DNA of 64,000 nucleotides from Onchocerca lupi (taxonomy: Eukaryota > Nematoda > Chromadorea > Rhabditida > Onchocercidae): positions 1 through 64,000 of the forward strand of contig JAOVVO010000325.1 in assembly GCA_028564675.1 (NCBI GenBank). The letters run 5' to 3'. The stretch's first letter is position 1. The number at the start of each line of letters is the position of its first letter. A model generated the notes under the pieces. That model searched no databases. It was not told the origin of the DNA and saw only the letters and a list, made by a program, of their open reading frames with translations. A program made the translations under genes and the position numbers. This document shows, piece by piece, positions 26,091 to 39,800 of this stretch.

Positions 26091-28800
26091 TCAATGATCA
26101 ATGATTAATTATTATCATTTTCAAAATTTTTTCGTATTTTAATTTTTTTGTTAGTATTAATAGCAAAAATTTTTGTCAAAGTTTTACAAAAATAGGAAAA
26201 ATGTGAGCTTTTTGTTCACTTCGGGAATTCCCTTTTCTGATTTGTTTTATTTTTAATTTATCATAACATCTTTTGCTTTGTTTTTTCTTTTTTTTTTTTA
26301 TTTTCTATTTAAATGTATTCTCGGATAGTTATTATTTAAATTTTATAAATTTCGATTTTTTTTAATTTCTACACAATTTATAGAAATTACTAATCGTTTT
26401 TTTTTTTTTTTTTTTTTTTTTTGTATATCTAATTCTTCGCGACTTTTGTCTGGACGTATTTTTAGCCTAATTATTATTTAAGATTTTATATTTTGATTAA
26501 TTTTATACGTTAACTTTTAATTTTTACAAAATTGTTATCAGTAATTAATCCTTTTTCCGAGTAAATTCAAATGTTAAGTTACATTCTTCAATATTCTTCA
26601 TGTTCTTTTTTTTACTATTAAGTTTAATAAAATATCTGATAAAATTAGAATGTTACGCATTATCATACATCAAACCCTTATCACATATTATTATCATAGC
26701 TTATCCTCCAACTTGCTTCTCCTATTATAAGGCTATAATTTTAGAATTAAAAAAATCTTTTTTTGGTGGCAAAAATTTGAAGAAAATCAAAAAAAAAAAA
26801 AAAACATTAATTTGATCCGAACTTCTTCAAATGATATAAAGTTAGAAATGATAAGATATCATTAATGTACAGTATGGATATATTTGAAAAAAATTAAACA
26901 TTATCAGGAAAATATCATTAAATATTGATTTGTAAAGATTGGATAGTTCCGAACCGTACTGATAAATAAATCAATAAAATTGAGATTTGTAATTATAAAT
27001 TTTATTCATTTTTTAACTGTCATACTATTTAAGATTTTGCCAATCCTAAATTAATTGATCGAACTGAAAAACAATGTTACTAATTACTTTATATCATAAT
27101 TTGCATATATAATATGGTATAATTCATTCATTGATGATAAGTTAATTATTAAAGTTTAGTTATTAGAATGAAAAATAAATGAATAAATAAAAACGAAATT
27201 AAAAACAAATTAAAGAAAAGCAGTAAAAATTTCTGCTTAGATTAATTATTGAATCTTTTATATCATGTTAATTATGCTATTAATTAAAAATTAAAAGTGT
27301 TATTTGCAAATTTCCATTCAATATTTCTTCATTCGTATAAAAAAGAAAGAATTTAAAATGCAACAAAATTTCCGCATTCTCTTCAAAAATTTTCCCGCTG
27401 AATTTGCATGTTTTCTTCATTTTATCCATTTTCGTTTAAAGTATAAATATTCAGATGAAATTTTATTTGCTAAAAATTATTGAAAATTTTTATTAAAAAA
27501 AAAAAAAAAAATCAAATATGCTTTTTTCATTTTGATTTTTACATTATTGATGAAAGGAAAGATTTTGAATTTTATAATAATTTAATATTTTTATTTAAAT
27601 ATTCATACTATTATGAAAACTAAATATTGTATGTAATTTTATTAAAAAGAAAAATAATTTTTTTTTTTAAATTAAAAGTAAAAAGTATTTTACAATAAAT
27701 AAATTGTTTAATAATATACTATTAATTGCAATCGTTTTTCATTCAAAATGACACAAATTTTTCCAAACATTTTACGTGAAATGCTTTCAACGTGTAATAT
27801 TTAAATTATTAAGAGCAGAAAAAAGTTAATATCAGAAAAATTAAATTCTTTAAAGATCGTTTATTATTTTCAATCGTTTAACATTTTCCGTTAAATTTGT
27901 TTGAAATTTCTGAAGCATAAATTTTTTTTATATATATATATATATTTCATCATTGAAATATGATGTCAACATAATGTCCCAAAAGATTTTATTTCACTTT
28001 TTTTTTTCTTATTTTCAAAAGATTTCATCCAAATATTTTAAAAATAGAAAAGAAAAAATAAGTAAAGAAAAAATTCACATTTGAAAATTTATTAAGAAAT
28101 ATGTAAAATTCACCAATTTTAAAGTTTTATAAATTTAATTATTCAAAAAAAAAAAAGCCTCTCATCCCATATTTTTCATATAAATTAGATTTGTCAATTT
28201 GCGTCATCAAGATTAATAATAAAAGCAAAAAAGACTGAGATTCAATTCTTAATAACTAATTTTACAAAATTTGATTTTAATTTTTCCTAAACTTATATTC
28301 ATGAAAGAAATTAAAAAATTTATTAAAATGAGAAAATCTTTTTTTAATTAATAACTTTCCTAATAATTTCTTTCAAAAAATTTTCAAAATTTTACATTTT
28401 TTTTTTTTTTGGTATGAAAAAAAGCAGAAAGAAGTGAATGTAAAGAGAGAAAAAAAATTTCATCAAAATCCTATTTTAATATTACGTTTCAATTTAAGTA
28501 CCAGAAGGTTTAAATGATTTGAAGTATAATTAATAATCCCTAGCAAAAAAAAAAAAAAACTTAAAATTTTTAAAAAATTCATTAATTTCAAGAATTCTTT
28601 TTCAAATGTTTGAAAAATAAGGTAAAATATTTGCATAAAACGAATTATGGGGTGGAAAAATGTGTGAATATTGAATAAAATTGTTGTAAAACGGATGAGT
28701 AATATGGCAAATTTTAAATATTTCAAAGAAAAAAAAAAAAAAACGATCACTGATCATTAAAATCACTAATCTTTTTCAAAGAATTTTAGCAATTGATTTA

Positions 28801-28876
28801 AATAATCAATTAATTTTGATAAAATTATTGTTATACGTAGAATTAACAGTAACTTTATCAAAATCAATCGATTATT
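28801..28876. repeat. Imperfect 33-bp stem hairpin
   Basis: The left arm starting AATAATCAATTAATTTTGAT and the right arm ending CAAAATCAATCGATTATT pair with about five mismatches. Several of these would be G-U pairs in RNA. The loop is about 9 nt around TACGTAGAA. Confidence 0.65.
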
Positions 28877-29876
28877 CAAAGTTTTTTTTCATTCACACAC
28901 TAATTACTTTAATTTAATAAGAATTTGCATTAATCACTTCAACTCAATCTAAAAAAAAAAAACTGTTGCATCCAAAAAGAAAAAAAAGTTAATAACAGTT
29001 GAAACTTGCATTATTTTAAATTAATTTAAATGATCAAATGATTTTGATAATCATATCATACATTTATTTCGCCTGATCATACATTTTATCTTGATGATAT
29101 TACAATTACTTATTTCACGCATTGTGTCGGGAAAGATCAAAATGATTTTAATATTTCAAAAAATTTTATTAATCGATAAAGTACAAAAATACAGGAAATC
29201 TATAGAACACTTATTGTTACACATATTTTGGTTGATTTTGTTGTTAAATTTTCTGATTTCAAAATGTTTTGATCAATCAAATGGTTGTCTTTTGCATATA
29301 GTTCCTGGTTTCTACGTGTTGAATAACTGTTTGACTTTTTCATCAACCTATTCGTTTCCAATAAATCACTAATTAATGATATTTTTACTGATTAATTCAT
29401 TCTGGTCGATCTTAAATGAATCATTTCTTTCTCAAAATCTTAAATATTGTCAACGGTTTCTTAAATACTGTCAACGGTTTCTTATATACATTTTTCAGAT
29501 CTTTCATTTAACCGCTTCTTGTCATTACTATGACATTTGATCTCTTTTGATCGTTTACTTTTGATCGAATCGTTTAAAATTTTTTTTTTTTTTTTTTTTT
29601 TGCTTCCTTGTCTTTTTACTTTTACTGCATAAATAAATACAAGCAATTTATTACACCAACTACAAAAATTTTTTTTCCATTGCACATGAAAATGATATTC
29701 AACATCATATCACATTCAGAAAACGTTAAAATAAACTATACGAAAAAATGCGAAATATTCTAATTGATTTCCAATTACACATTATCATTTAGTCAAATAA
29801 TACTTGAAATGAAATAATTAAAAAACGAAGGAATAAATTTATTTTTTCTTCACTTCGTTTTTTTTCTTTTCTTTCT

Positions 29877-29907
<31 letters not shown>

Positions 29908-29931
29908 TTTCTAAAAAAATTATTTGAAATC

Positions 29932-29964
<33 letters not shown>

Positions 29965-30138
29965 CGAAATGAAAGCAAATATATTGCTTCATTTTATTTT
30001 CTTTGTCAATTTCTGCAGTTGTGAAAACAAATCAATGAAATAATCATTTTTGAAATTTTTTCATTTCTAACAATCGTACGATAGTTTGATTATATCTGGC
30101 TAATTCATTTCTATCATTAATTGATAATAGGATTAGTA

Positions 30139-30446
30139 TCGGAAAAAACCGAAATATTTTCAAATTATCAAAATCTCTATAGTATAGAAATACCTTCAAA
30201 TATTCAAACTTTGACCTTTGTCACTATAATTAACATATTGTAAATTGTGTTTGCTACGGTAACATGGAATAAATATCTGTTTTTGCGTTATAAATTGATA
30301 TGTTGCAAACTGTACTAGGATTCACATGTTACAAAATGTTAATTATAGTGTAAAGGTCAAAGTATGAATATACAAAGATATTTCTGTACTACAAAAACTC
30401 CTGATTATTTGTCAACATTTACATTTCAAAAAATCGATTTTTCCGA
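30139..30446. mobile_element. Palindromic MITE-like element, long inverted repeats
   Basis: The outer ends are TCGGAAAAA (30139) and its complement TTTTTCCGA (ending 30446). Inside, the stretch 30180-30236 (TAGTATAGAAATACC, then TTTGACCTTTGTCACTATAA, then TTAACAT) matches the reverse complement of about 30338-30392 with few differences. Weaker pairing continues towards the centre (CATATTGTAAATTG against CAATTTATAACGC-like sequence). No open frame fits a transposase and no clean target-site duplication is seen. This fits a decayed non-autonomous DNA transposon; a simple local inverted duplication is the alternative. Confidence 0.6.
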
Positions 30447-30829
30447 CAATTGGGATTAAAAAAAAAAAAATTTAATGAGAAAAAAAATGAATGATTTAGG
30501 AGCATAAACAAATATTAATAATGATGATAAAAATGAAAATATTGAAATTATTGAAATGAAAGAAATGTACAATTCAAATTTACTAAACATTTCAATCTTT
30601 CTCTTGTTTCTGGTTTTTAATTTTTGATTTCTAATCAATTTAATCAATGGAAGAAAGAAAAATAAAAATCGTCCGCATTCGATTGGGACATTATGACTTG
30701 CAATGGTTAAATGGTTTCTCTTTATCGATCATTGTTTACTCCATTAATTGATTAAGAAATTTTTTCTTTGTGAACTTAGATTTCCAGCAAACATTACACT
30801 ATAAGTTCTCGATGATAAAGGATAACTAA

Positions 30830-30912
30830 TTCGGTGATAATGATGATGATGAAGAAAGGATGATTAATAATGTCAATAATAATGATGATGATGATGATAA
30901 AGATAATGGTGA
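30830..30912. repeat. GAT/AAT triplet-rich patch
   Basis: Repeated GATGATGATGA and AATAATGATGATGATGATGA runs occur with a GGATGATTAATAA-like unit used two or three times. A reverse-sense counterpart rich in ATC/CAT triplets lies at 31885-31990. It is simple sequence with no coding evidence. Confidence 0.7.
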
Positions 30913-33900
30913 AAGAATGATTAATAAAGGATTTATGAAACGAAATTGTGGTATTCGATAGAATGTGCCATTATTCTTAAACAATTTCCAACAAATATTT
31001 CAATTTTGTTGCATTTGATTTTTTTTTCTTTTAGTGACATATTTCAGTTTTGATTTTATTTATTTGATCGATTTTGATTCTTTATCAGTTTGATGTAGGA
31101 TCATTTCATAGATAAGAAATAATTTGAATAACCCTTAAAATTAACAAGGAGATGTGTCTGAATGTATTATTAATAAACTTTTAAGGTGAAATTTCCGTTT
31201 TATTAAATATATATAACCGAAAAAAATTTTTTGTTCTTAAAAACTTAAATTAAGCTAGAAATATATCTATTATATCATATATTAATTGGCTGATATGATT
31301 TATTTATTTAATTTATTAATGATCTAATAAAATTTACCATTTAATCATCAATATATATATATATATGATAAATGTTATTCCTTTCCCATGCATTTTTGTT
31401 TTTTATCTATCGATTTAATCATTTCCAACTGAAAGTAAATATCTTGCTCAAAAATCAGCGGAAAAAAAAATGTTAGCAAACTCAATTTTTCCCATGACAA
31501 ATGATGATTTTACTTATATAAAAATATTATTAAATGAAATGAGGTAAAAAATGATTAGTGAGAATGATGATGGATTAATTACTATTAAATCATTTTGAAA
31601 TAAAACAAGAAAAAATTTCTCATAATTTCTTTTTTTTTTTTTTTTTTTAGAAAGAAATCTGGCTGGTATTATCGATTAAATGATAACATTGCTAACATTA
31701 GAATGAAAATGATAATAATAATGGTGATTAAAATGGCGGCGGTGATTCTATAATGATAATGATAATAAATGATGATGTATCGTTCACTCATGAGTATAAA
31801 ATGATATGAAAGAAAAGTTGAAATAGATGAAGTTATGAAGGTTGGATAAAATTTAATAATGGAAATGTCTGAAGAATTAACGGGATGCACTCATTCTCGT
31901 GTCATCATTATCAACATTATTAGTCTGTCATCATCATCAATCATCATCGTTATTCATCATCAACATCATTATTATCATCATCAACTGCTAGCACTGACGT
32001 AAATAAGACAAGTTTGGGAGTGCCAATCATTTGCCCTAAGCTATTATTGCTTAGGCTAGCTAGCAAGCAATATAATTTAAATATTAATCTTATTGCTCAT
32101 CTCATTCATTTAAATAAACAAATCATCATCAATCTTATTAACATTCAGCTAATTCTTGTTTTGAAGAATGTTTTCGAAAGATATCTTCAATTAAGACCCT
32201 ATTTCGAGTTAAGTGTTCTCGAATAAGTTTATTTCAAATTTTAGAAAAAGCCAATTTTCAGACTGATGAAAAACTGCATTTGAAATCTTTTTATTCCTCA
32301 TGTTATTTCAATGAGATTATTACCATTTTTATTATTTTCTTTAATTTTTCAAATCAAGATTATTCCAAGTTTATATAAATTGTTTTCCAAATTTTATTGC
32401 TTACTTTTATGATTCATTATTGGAAATAACAATCTGATTTTCATCTATTGTTTGTCATATGGCTTTTCACATCTATTTGTTATCACCATTAATTTTGACT
32501 GCTGATAAAATTATCAATGATATAGAATATCAATACATTTTAGAAATTTTCTTTTTTTTTTCAAGTTTTTTCCCATTTTTTTTTTTTTTTTTATTTACAA
32601 TTATAACAGACAGGATATGAATCACCATCTCTAAAAAATATATAATTCATCAAATAGATATTTTTAATCATTTATTCATTTCTCTTTTCTATTTTCACAT
32701 TGTATCAATAAGTTGTGTTTTATAGGAACATCATATAATAACGAATACCTTAATTTTTTCAAACTGATCAGCCAGTTTTCACGACTTCGTGGCAATTTTT
32801 TGTCTGATGATTCTCAGCCATCAATTATTTGAAACAAAAATAATATGAATCATCATCCCATAAGTCCAAATTTTTAGTCATTCATTCTTTTTCCAGCAAG
32901 CCTGTAAATAAAATATAATCTGTTAGAATATAAAATTCAGGCATCAAAATATTTCCCGATTGAAAAAATCAGAAGGAAAAATGGATCTTACTAAACCATA
33001 TGGACTTCTTGACTTAAAAAAAAGGAAAAAAAAACTAAAAATTTAAATGTTTGAGAAAAGTTTCAGCTAAATAGTTATCTAGGCTAATTGATTCCTAATT
33101 TTCAAATTTGAATGAATTCAAGAGAACGGGAATAGTCTAAAAATTTACATGTAATATCAACCGAAATAAATAACTTTTCTGGCCTATCAACCGATATCAA
33201 ATTAAATTAAAATATAAGTTATATTTCGATAATTGATGTTGAAATTTGAATCATCTAATGGCAGCCATTGAACATTTTCATCCTGATCTAATCGATTTTT
33301 CTTCTACTTTTTTATTTTGATGTGATTGATTCCATTTAATTAGAAATTAAATATTTAGTTCTAAATAAGCAAATATCTGATTGCTATTTTCATCACTTAT
33401 TGTACTAAAATTTATTTTTCTATTTAATTTCACTATATACATTTCCTCCAATTCCATTATTTAGCTTTACTTAACTCCGTTTAACATATTTACTTACTTA
33501 ATCATTTATTTAATTATCCATTTACTCGTTTATTTATATAATCAATTTAATTTTACCAAAAATCACGAAAATCGCGCATTTTAATGTTTCCAAAAATAAA
33601 TAATAAAAACAAATAAAAATTTAGTAGAACGATAAAAATAAATTAAAAAAATTTTATTAGAACGAGTCAATCTTTCCTTGAAAAACAGACTCGTCCTTAG
33701 AAAATCTCGGGAGCTAATATTTTCATTTCCTGAATACATCGAGACGGTTTTGGAATATTTCTCGCAGTCTTACTGTCATCTTTTTTATGCATATAATTTT
33801 TACATATGTCTAGTATTTGTATGCATGTATAAATTTGCTTTGTAATTTTATTTGCACATAAATGGTTGATGAATAATTTCTGCTTAAAAATTTAACAAAT

Positions 33901-34106
33901 TTATTTGTTAAATTTCTGTTTTCTTTTTTTTTTTTTTAACAAATTTTCATGAATCATTTAATTTAAATCAATTAAAAATATGACTTTATGATTAAAGAAT
34001 CAAAATATGACCTTTTTAGCTCATTCTAAGCCTAAGCTAAAAGTATATGATTGTCAGGATGACAAATATTCATGAAGACAGGAAAGGAAAAAAAAAGTGA
34101 AAGAAT

Positions 34107-34131
34107 TTCGTGAAAATTAAATTTTCACGAA
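34107..34131. repeat. 25-bp perfect palindrome
   Basis: TTCGTGAAAATT, a single A, then AATTTTCACGAA: two 12-bp arms pair perfectly. No gene is adjacent, so a protein-binding site cannot be claimed. Confidence 0.7.
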
Positions 34132-34369
34132 CAATTTGTCAATATTTTATTAATTTTATGCAATAATTTATCATTCATAAAGTAAATTTGATGTAATCCG
34201 TTTCATCGATGACATCATATCCGGAAATATATAAATAATAACGCGGCCCGTTCATTGTTGGTACCATTGGATTAATCTCGTTTTCCACTCAATGGGAGGG
34301 AATGCCATCTATCGATTTATTCAAAATAATGAAGATATCTTTGCTGCACTTTTTTCACTTTTACTTCTG

Positions 34370-34910
34370 TGTCAGTATATATTTCCGGAAATGATATGTA
34401 TGTCAGTGTATATCTATGTAAACAGATTTGTGTACGTGTATTTATGCATTGTACGTGTGTTTGTGTATTACACGTGTATTTATGCATTTTACGTGTGTTT
34501 GTGCATTACACGTGTATTTATGCATTATATGTTCATTTATACGTATATGTTTGCCTATTTCTATGATTGTAAGTATATGCATGATTGCATGTATGCTTTT
34601 TGTATGTTGCACGGGTATCTGTGCATGTGAGTGTATGTTTATATACGAATGTGTATGTGCTTATATATGAATGTGTATCTGTGTATGTTTCTATATGAAT
34701 GTGTATTAGCGTGTATGTCAATGTATGTTTGTATGTGAGTGTGTGTATGTTTCTATATCTGTGTATGCGAGTGTATGTTTATATACGAATGTGTATGTGT
34801 GTATGTGTGTTCGTGTGTGAATGTATGTATGTGAATATGTGTTTGTATGTATGTCTGTGTATGCAAAGATATCGCAGTACATATGCATGCATGCATGTTT
34901 GTTAGCGGAC
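34370..34910. repeat. TGTATG/ACGTG minisatellite block
   Basis: More than 500 bp is built from TGTATG, TTTATGCATT, ACGTGTGTTTGTG and TATATACGAATGTGTATGTG units. Higher-order units of about 35 bp at 34430-34540 contain TTTATGCATTxTACGTG. Units of about 50 bp at 34625-34830 contain GTATGTTTATATACGAATGTG. Open frames in all six frames here are artefacts of the repeat. Confidence 0.85.
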
Positions 34911-36595
34911 GCGTATACCAGCATGCATGTGACCTGTGCTTTGTATGTACCATCGATCTATTTATTTACTATCTATTATTACATAGATTGGACATGCCAT
35001 GTGTATGATAGAATGTTTGTTATCTTTATATATATATATATGTCACCGGAGGAAATTAATACCCATTATTAAAGAATCAATGTAATCGTATTACAGAATC
35101 GGAATATAATTTAATATAATATCAAAATTAATATATTCATATTTATGCTTTATATTAATTCATATGTAAGTTATGTAAGTTTAGGAGTTATTTATTCTGA
35201 AATTTTGATTGATTTTGAAACGTATTTAAATGCTGTTTTTAAATGTTAAATTTTTTTTTAAACACTACAATATGTTAGCATTTAAATATGCATTAATGTT
35301 GAAATGTTGAAATATATCTAAATTTATCATATATAAATGTTTAATTATTTCGTAACATTTCTTCTATCATTATTGAAATACGATTTAGATTATGTGATGT
35401 TAAAACTTTTGAGCTGATTCTTTTTTTTTTTTTTTTTTTGTTTGAAATTTTTATGAAAATTTTGTTATGAATGCATAAAATGATAGAAAATGAACGATGA
35501 TATTTTATTGGATTATTTCAAATTTTCATGCAGAAATTAACCTGTTGTTATATTTTGACTTTAAAAGATTTGTAATTTTGGTTTTATTTTAAAACTGAAA
35601 AAAAAAAAAAAAAAAAAGCTGTTATTATATTTCCTTCTCCTTTCTTTCCGCTTCTCTTTTGTCCCTTTCTTTCACCTTTTTGATGAATCTTTTTTCCACC
35701 AAATTTTAACATTCGGAACTAGTTTGTAAGTAAGTTATCTCATAAATGTTCATGCTATATATTTGAATTATTGTCTCATTTCAACATTGAAATGTTAATT
35801 TGTATTTTACTCTTTTTCCCTCTCTCTTATTCTGTCTTTCTCTCTTATTTTCTTCGAATCATTCTTTGTTTTGCATCAGTTGTTCTGCTTGTATCGGAAG
35901 CGTTCGATTATTCATGCCACTTCCATAATTTCTTATCACTGTTTATCAGTTTCGTACGATTCATTCTTTTTATTCGCTGCTTCATCTATTATTTTTCAAA
36001 ATATTCGTTACTTTCCATTCAATGCTTAACTTTTCGATGTATTTTTAGTCCTTTTTATGATAATTCTAAAATTATAGAGTAATTAATGGTTCACTTATTA
36101 TTCATTAATGGTTTACTTATTAATTTACTGTTGCTTTATATGAAGTTTTTTTGTCTTGCTTAATATTCATTATCTACAAACAAATTAATTAATTAATATG
36201 ATTACAAATTCCAATGCCGTAACATATATATTTCTATCTTATGGTTACGTACTTGCGATTTACGTGAATGACGGTGACATCTTTCTTTTTCTTCGAATTT
36301 TGAATTTGTCTTAAAACCATAATTGTAAACTTATGTATAATGCAAATAAGTATTTTTACATACTTAATGTTTAATAAGTTTGATAATTGCAATAAATTTA
36401 CAAATTTTTGCAATAAGTTATGTTTATTGTATCGCATTGTCTGGTAATTTCAGTGATTTTATTATTTCTAACGTAGTATTCAATAAGATCGATAATTTAA
36501 TCACTTTTAATTTAAATCAAATATATGATAATTTTCGATCGATCTGTTGCATAATTTTTTAATATTTATAATAACTTAATATTTATTTGTTTCAG

Positions 36596-36837
36596 ATACG
36601 TTCTACGCGTTCATTTACATTATCAAATTGCTTTTGTAGTATCACGACTAAAAACGATATCAACAGTGTTATTATTAATATTCCAGCAGAGTAACTACAT
36701 CAAACGAACATTTCATACTTCACATTCAGTCATTTTATCCCTCTTCCCCATCATCTTATCGATCATCCAGCGCACCAGGAAATTATTGCATGGAACGACT
36801 TTAAGATAACATCCATTATTATTGAGTCTAAAAAAGA
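36596..36837 (+). promoter_or_regulatory. 5' leader of the LDL-receptor gene with a small upstream ORF
   Basis: A strong acceptor (TTATTTGTTTCAG) ends at 36595, about 240 nt before the start codon. It could be a spliced-leader site or the end of a 5' UTR intron. The leader contains one short upstream reading frame, ATG at 36790 to TAA at 36804 (four codons, MERL), which could lower translation of the receptor. The leader boundary and any effect are inference. Confidence 0.45.
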
Positions 36838-39800
36838 ATGTTGAAAATTTCAAAAATATTCATAGCTATTGCACTTTTTATATTTCTTGCATTAGTGGAG
36901 TCTCCCGAAGCTGTTACTCCATCAGCAATTAAAGGTACATATTGTTTCTTAGGATTAATTTCTTGGAACATTTATTTTATATTGGAATTCACAAATTCAT
37001 TAAGTGTTTATGAATAAATAATTTAGGTTGTATTGTTTTTCTTGAGATTTTGAACCAAAAATTTTTTAGAAAGTGATGTAGCTAGAATTTCTTCTATTAT
37101 TTCTTAAGGACTTATTAATTCATGTGAAAATGATGAGTAATTGTAAATGCATTTTAAAATTGACGTATTTTTTTTTTTTTTCAAGTTTACCAGATAATGG
37201 GAAAAAGTGAATTGTCAGGACTGTATCGTTGTAAGTTTGCATTTATTTTAGGTGCTATCAGTTAATCAGGGATATGTATTCAGCAAAAATTAGGAATGTT
37301 TTTCCCTTGCTGATATTGCTGAATCTTTATTTGCAGAATGCTCTGATAATCAGTTTAAGTGTAACAACGATAAATGTATCCCTCTTTCATGGCGTTGTGA
37401 TGGTGATGAAGATTGTCCAGATGGTGAAGATGAAGATAAATGTTGTAAGTTATATATTTAAATTAATTCATCGCTTAAATTCCACATTTTTTATGACCAG
37501 AATTTTTTTTTCAAACTTTTTGAACAAAAGTTTTTTACGTAAATATACAAGTGTTTTAGCTAGAAAAAAAAAAAAATTCCCTGCTTTTTGTTATCATTTC
37601 TTTCTTTTTTTTCTTTTTTTCTTTCTTTTTTTTTGGCACTATGATTAAAGATTTTTTCGAAATAATGTTTGTTTTGTGTTCAAATGTTTTAATGATCAAT
37701 TTCTCATTGATTATGATTTTTTGTTCCAGCATGGATATCTTGCAAGGCTGATAGAGAATTTGAATGTTCTGGTGATTCAAGTGGCCTTCCATTATATACT
37801 TCAAAAATCCGAGATTACCCAGCACGTTGTATTCCAAAAACTTGGGTATGTGATGGAGAAGCTGATTGTCGTGATGCATCGGACGAAAAAGGATGCCAAA
37901 GTTCGTACAATATATGTTTATGCAATTATCCTTGTTTAAATTAGTTGCTTTATAAGCTGTTACGAAATGTGCAGTTATGTATTATGTAGAGCATGAAAAA
38001 TCATCTTAAACTGGATTTTCCCGTGTAATTGTCATTTAGATATGAAACTATGTTTACTTATTAATATTTGATTTTTCTTTTCTCTTCTATCGAAGCATGC
38101 TATAAGGAATTTTTGTATTATAGAGTTTTGCAATTATAAAATTAACAAAATCAATTCAACAATTCATTTTTAGAGAAAATTGTTAGAGAAAAAACAATTC
38201 ATTGTTAGAGAAATTATCAAACATCTCATTATATTTTAAGAGTAGTGTTAATTCATCTCAAAATTGGTACTTTATCAATTGATAACGAACAAAAATGCGC
38301 TAACTGAGCTAGAACAATTCAACTTTTATCTTTTTGAATATTGAATTAAAGTATTAAAACATCCTGATCGATATGTACTTTTCAGACATAACATGTGACA
38401 AAGATCAATTCGTATGTGAAGAATACAAAGGTCATGCTAGGATGTGTATTCCAATGACATGGAAATGTGATGGACAAAATGACTGCGTTGATATGTCGGA
38501 TGAAAAAGACTGCCAGAAAACAAGAACATGCGGCGTAAATGAATTTCAGTACGAATTTTTAAATGTTCCTTTCCTTTTTTCTACTTTTTAATTCTTTTCA
38601 TTTAACATTTTTTTTTTTTATTTTTCTTCCGGTCTAGCTGTATCCATCCATCATTCCTTTAGCCTATTTCAAAGATAGTTCCAGTCGATAGAAATGCGTC
38701 TATGAAGGAGCATTTTTTGAGTTTTTTAAATGTCATTTTTAAGTATAGATGCGGTAACGGTGTATGTATATTCAAAAATTGGCTTTGTGATGGTGATGAT
38801 GATTGTGGTGATGGTTCGGATGAAGATCACGAGAAATGTCCGAATACGACATGTGATGCTACAGAGAAATTTCAGGTCAGATTTATTTGGAATTTATTTT
38901 TAATCAAACTGCTAATAACTGATGAATCTTTTATTGGAACTGCCATGATTTGTTACTTATGTAAAACTATCACGTGATATTAAAAAAGAGTTATTTTAGT
39001 GTCGATCAGGTGGAACGTGTATCCCTCGAATGTGGGTTTGTGATGGTGAAGCGGATTGCAAGGATCATTCGGATGAAACGGACTGTTCAGATATTGGTTC
39101 AGCTATAAGTCAAAATCCACACGCAGTTACATGTCATCATAGTTTTGTGCGTTTTTTTAAGTTTAATTTCAAGTTTTTTGTATTTCATTTCTGACAGACC
39201 AATTTTTAGTAGTATATTTCTCAACATGGTTACAGAGAGATTGCAAAGGTATACATTTTATGATTGCAGTTGCAAATATATCTGGATTGTGTCACGCATT
39301 CATGTTCCGGGAAAGTAGCACTTTAGCATTGTTAGCTGGCAGCTGCATTGATGATTTCGAGAGCTAAATGTTTTATTAGGGAAATATTAAGTAGCATTCA
39401 CTCGTCTGGTTTATATTAAGTAACATTCACCCGTTTGATTATTACATTATTTTCCTAAGAGATAAGTACTGTTAACTAATAATGAATTGTCTAGAATTTC
39501 TGATTAAAAACTATGAAATGGATTAGATTTTTTTATACATTCTGCCTTTTATGTGTGTGTGTTAGCTGTAACTATTAATAGTTGCCCATTCATTTAATCT
39601 TTTTATTATTACGATATTCATTGAAATTGCATCAAATTTTCTCAATACGAAACATTAGCTGTTTGAAAAATATATTAAATATTCAGGAATTTCCTTGTCG
39701 AAATGGAGGTCACTGTATTAATAAGGCGTGGAAATGTGATGGAGAAATGGATTGTGCGGATGGTTCAGATGAAGAAAATTGTAATATTCCGTTTTAAAAA

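Larger units (their letters stand above)
26091..36595. other. 10.5-kb intergenic region
   Basis: No supported gene is found between the secreted-protein gene and the LDL-receptor gene. Open frames here are short and mostly translate poly-A/T or simple repeats. The notable contents are a 76-bp hairpin at 28801, a roughly 308-bp palindromic element at 30139, GAT/ATC triplet-rich patches near 30830-30910 and 31885-31990, a 25-bp perfect palindrome at 34107, and a TGTATG-type minisatellite at 34.37-34.9 kb. The last few hundred bases before 36595 would contain receptor promoter elements, but none is recognisable. Confidence 0.6.

Noticed and set aside
34292..35072. Several overlapping open frames on both strands, rich in Cys, Tyr, Val, Thr and His
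   Set aside because: They arise from the TGTATG minisatellite, which lacks stop codons in several frames at once.
36180..36210. Short AATTAATTAATT and other AT palindromes throughout
   Set aside because: Expected by chance at this base composition; only long or exact inverted repeats were reported.
37187..37238. Possible extra exon between exons 1 and 2 of the LDL-receptor gene (acceptor TTTCAAG, reading VYQIMGKSELSGLYR)
   Set aside because: Joining its GTAAGT donor to exon 2 creates an immediate stop codon, and omitting it gives a clean signal-peptide-to-LDLa junction.
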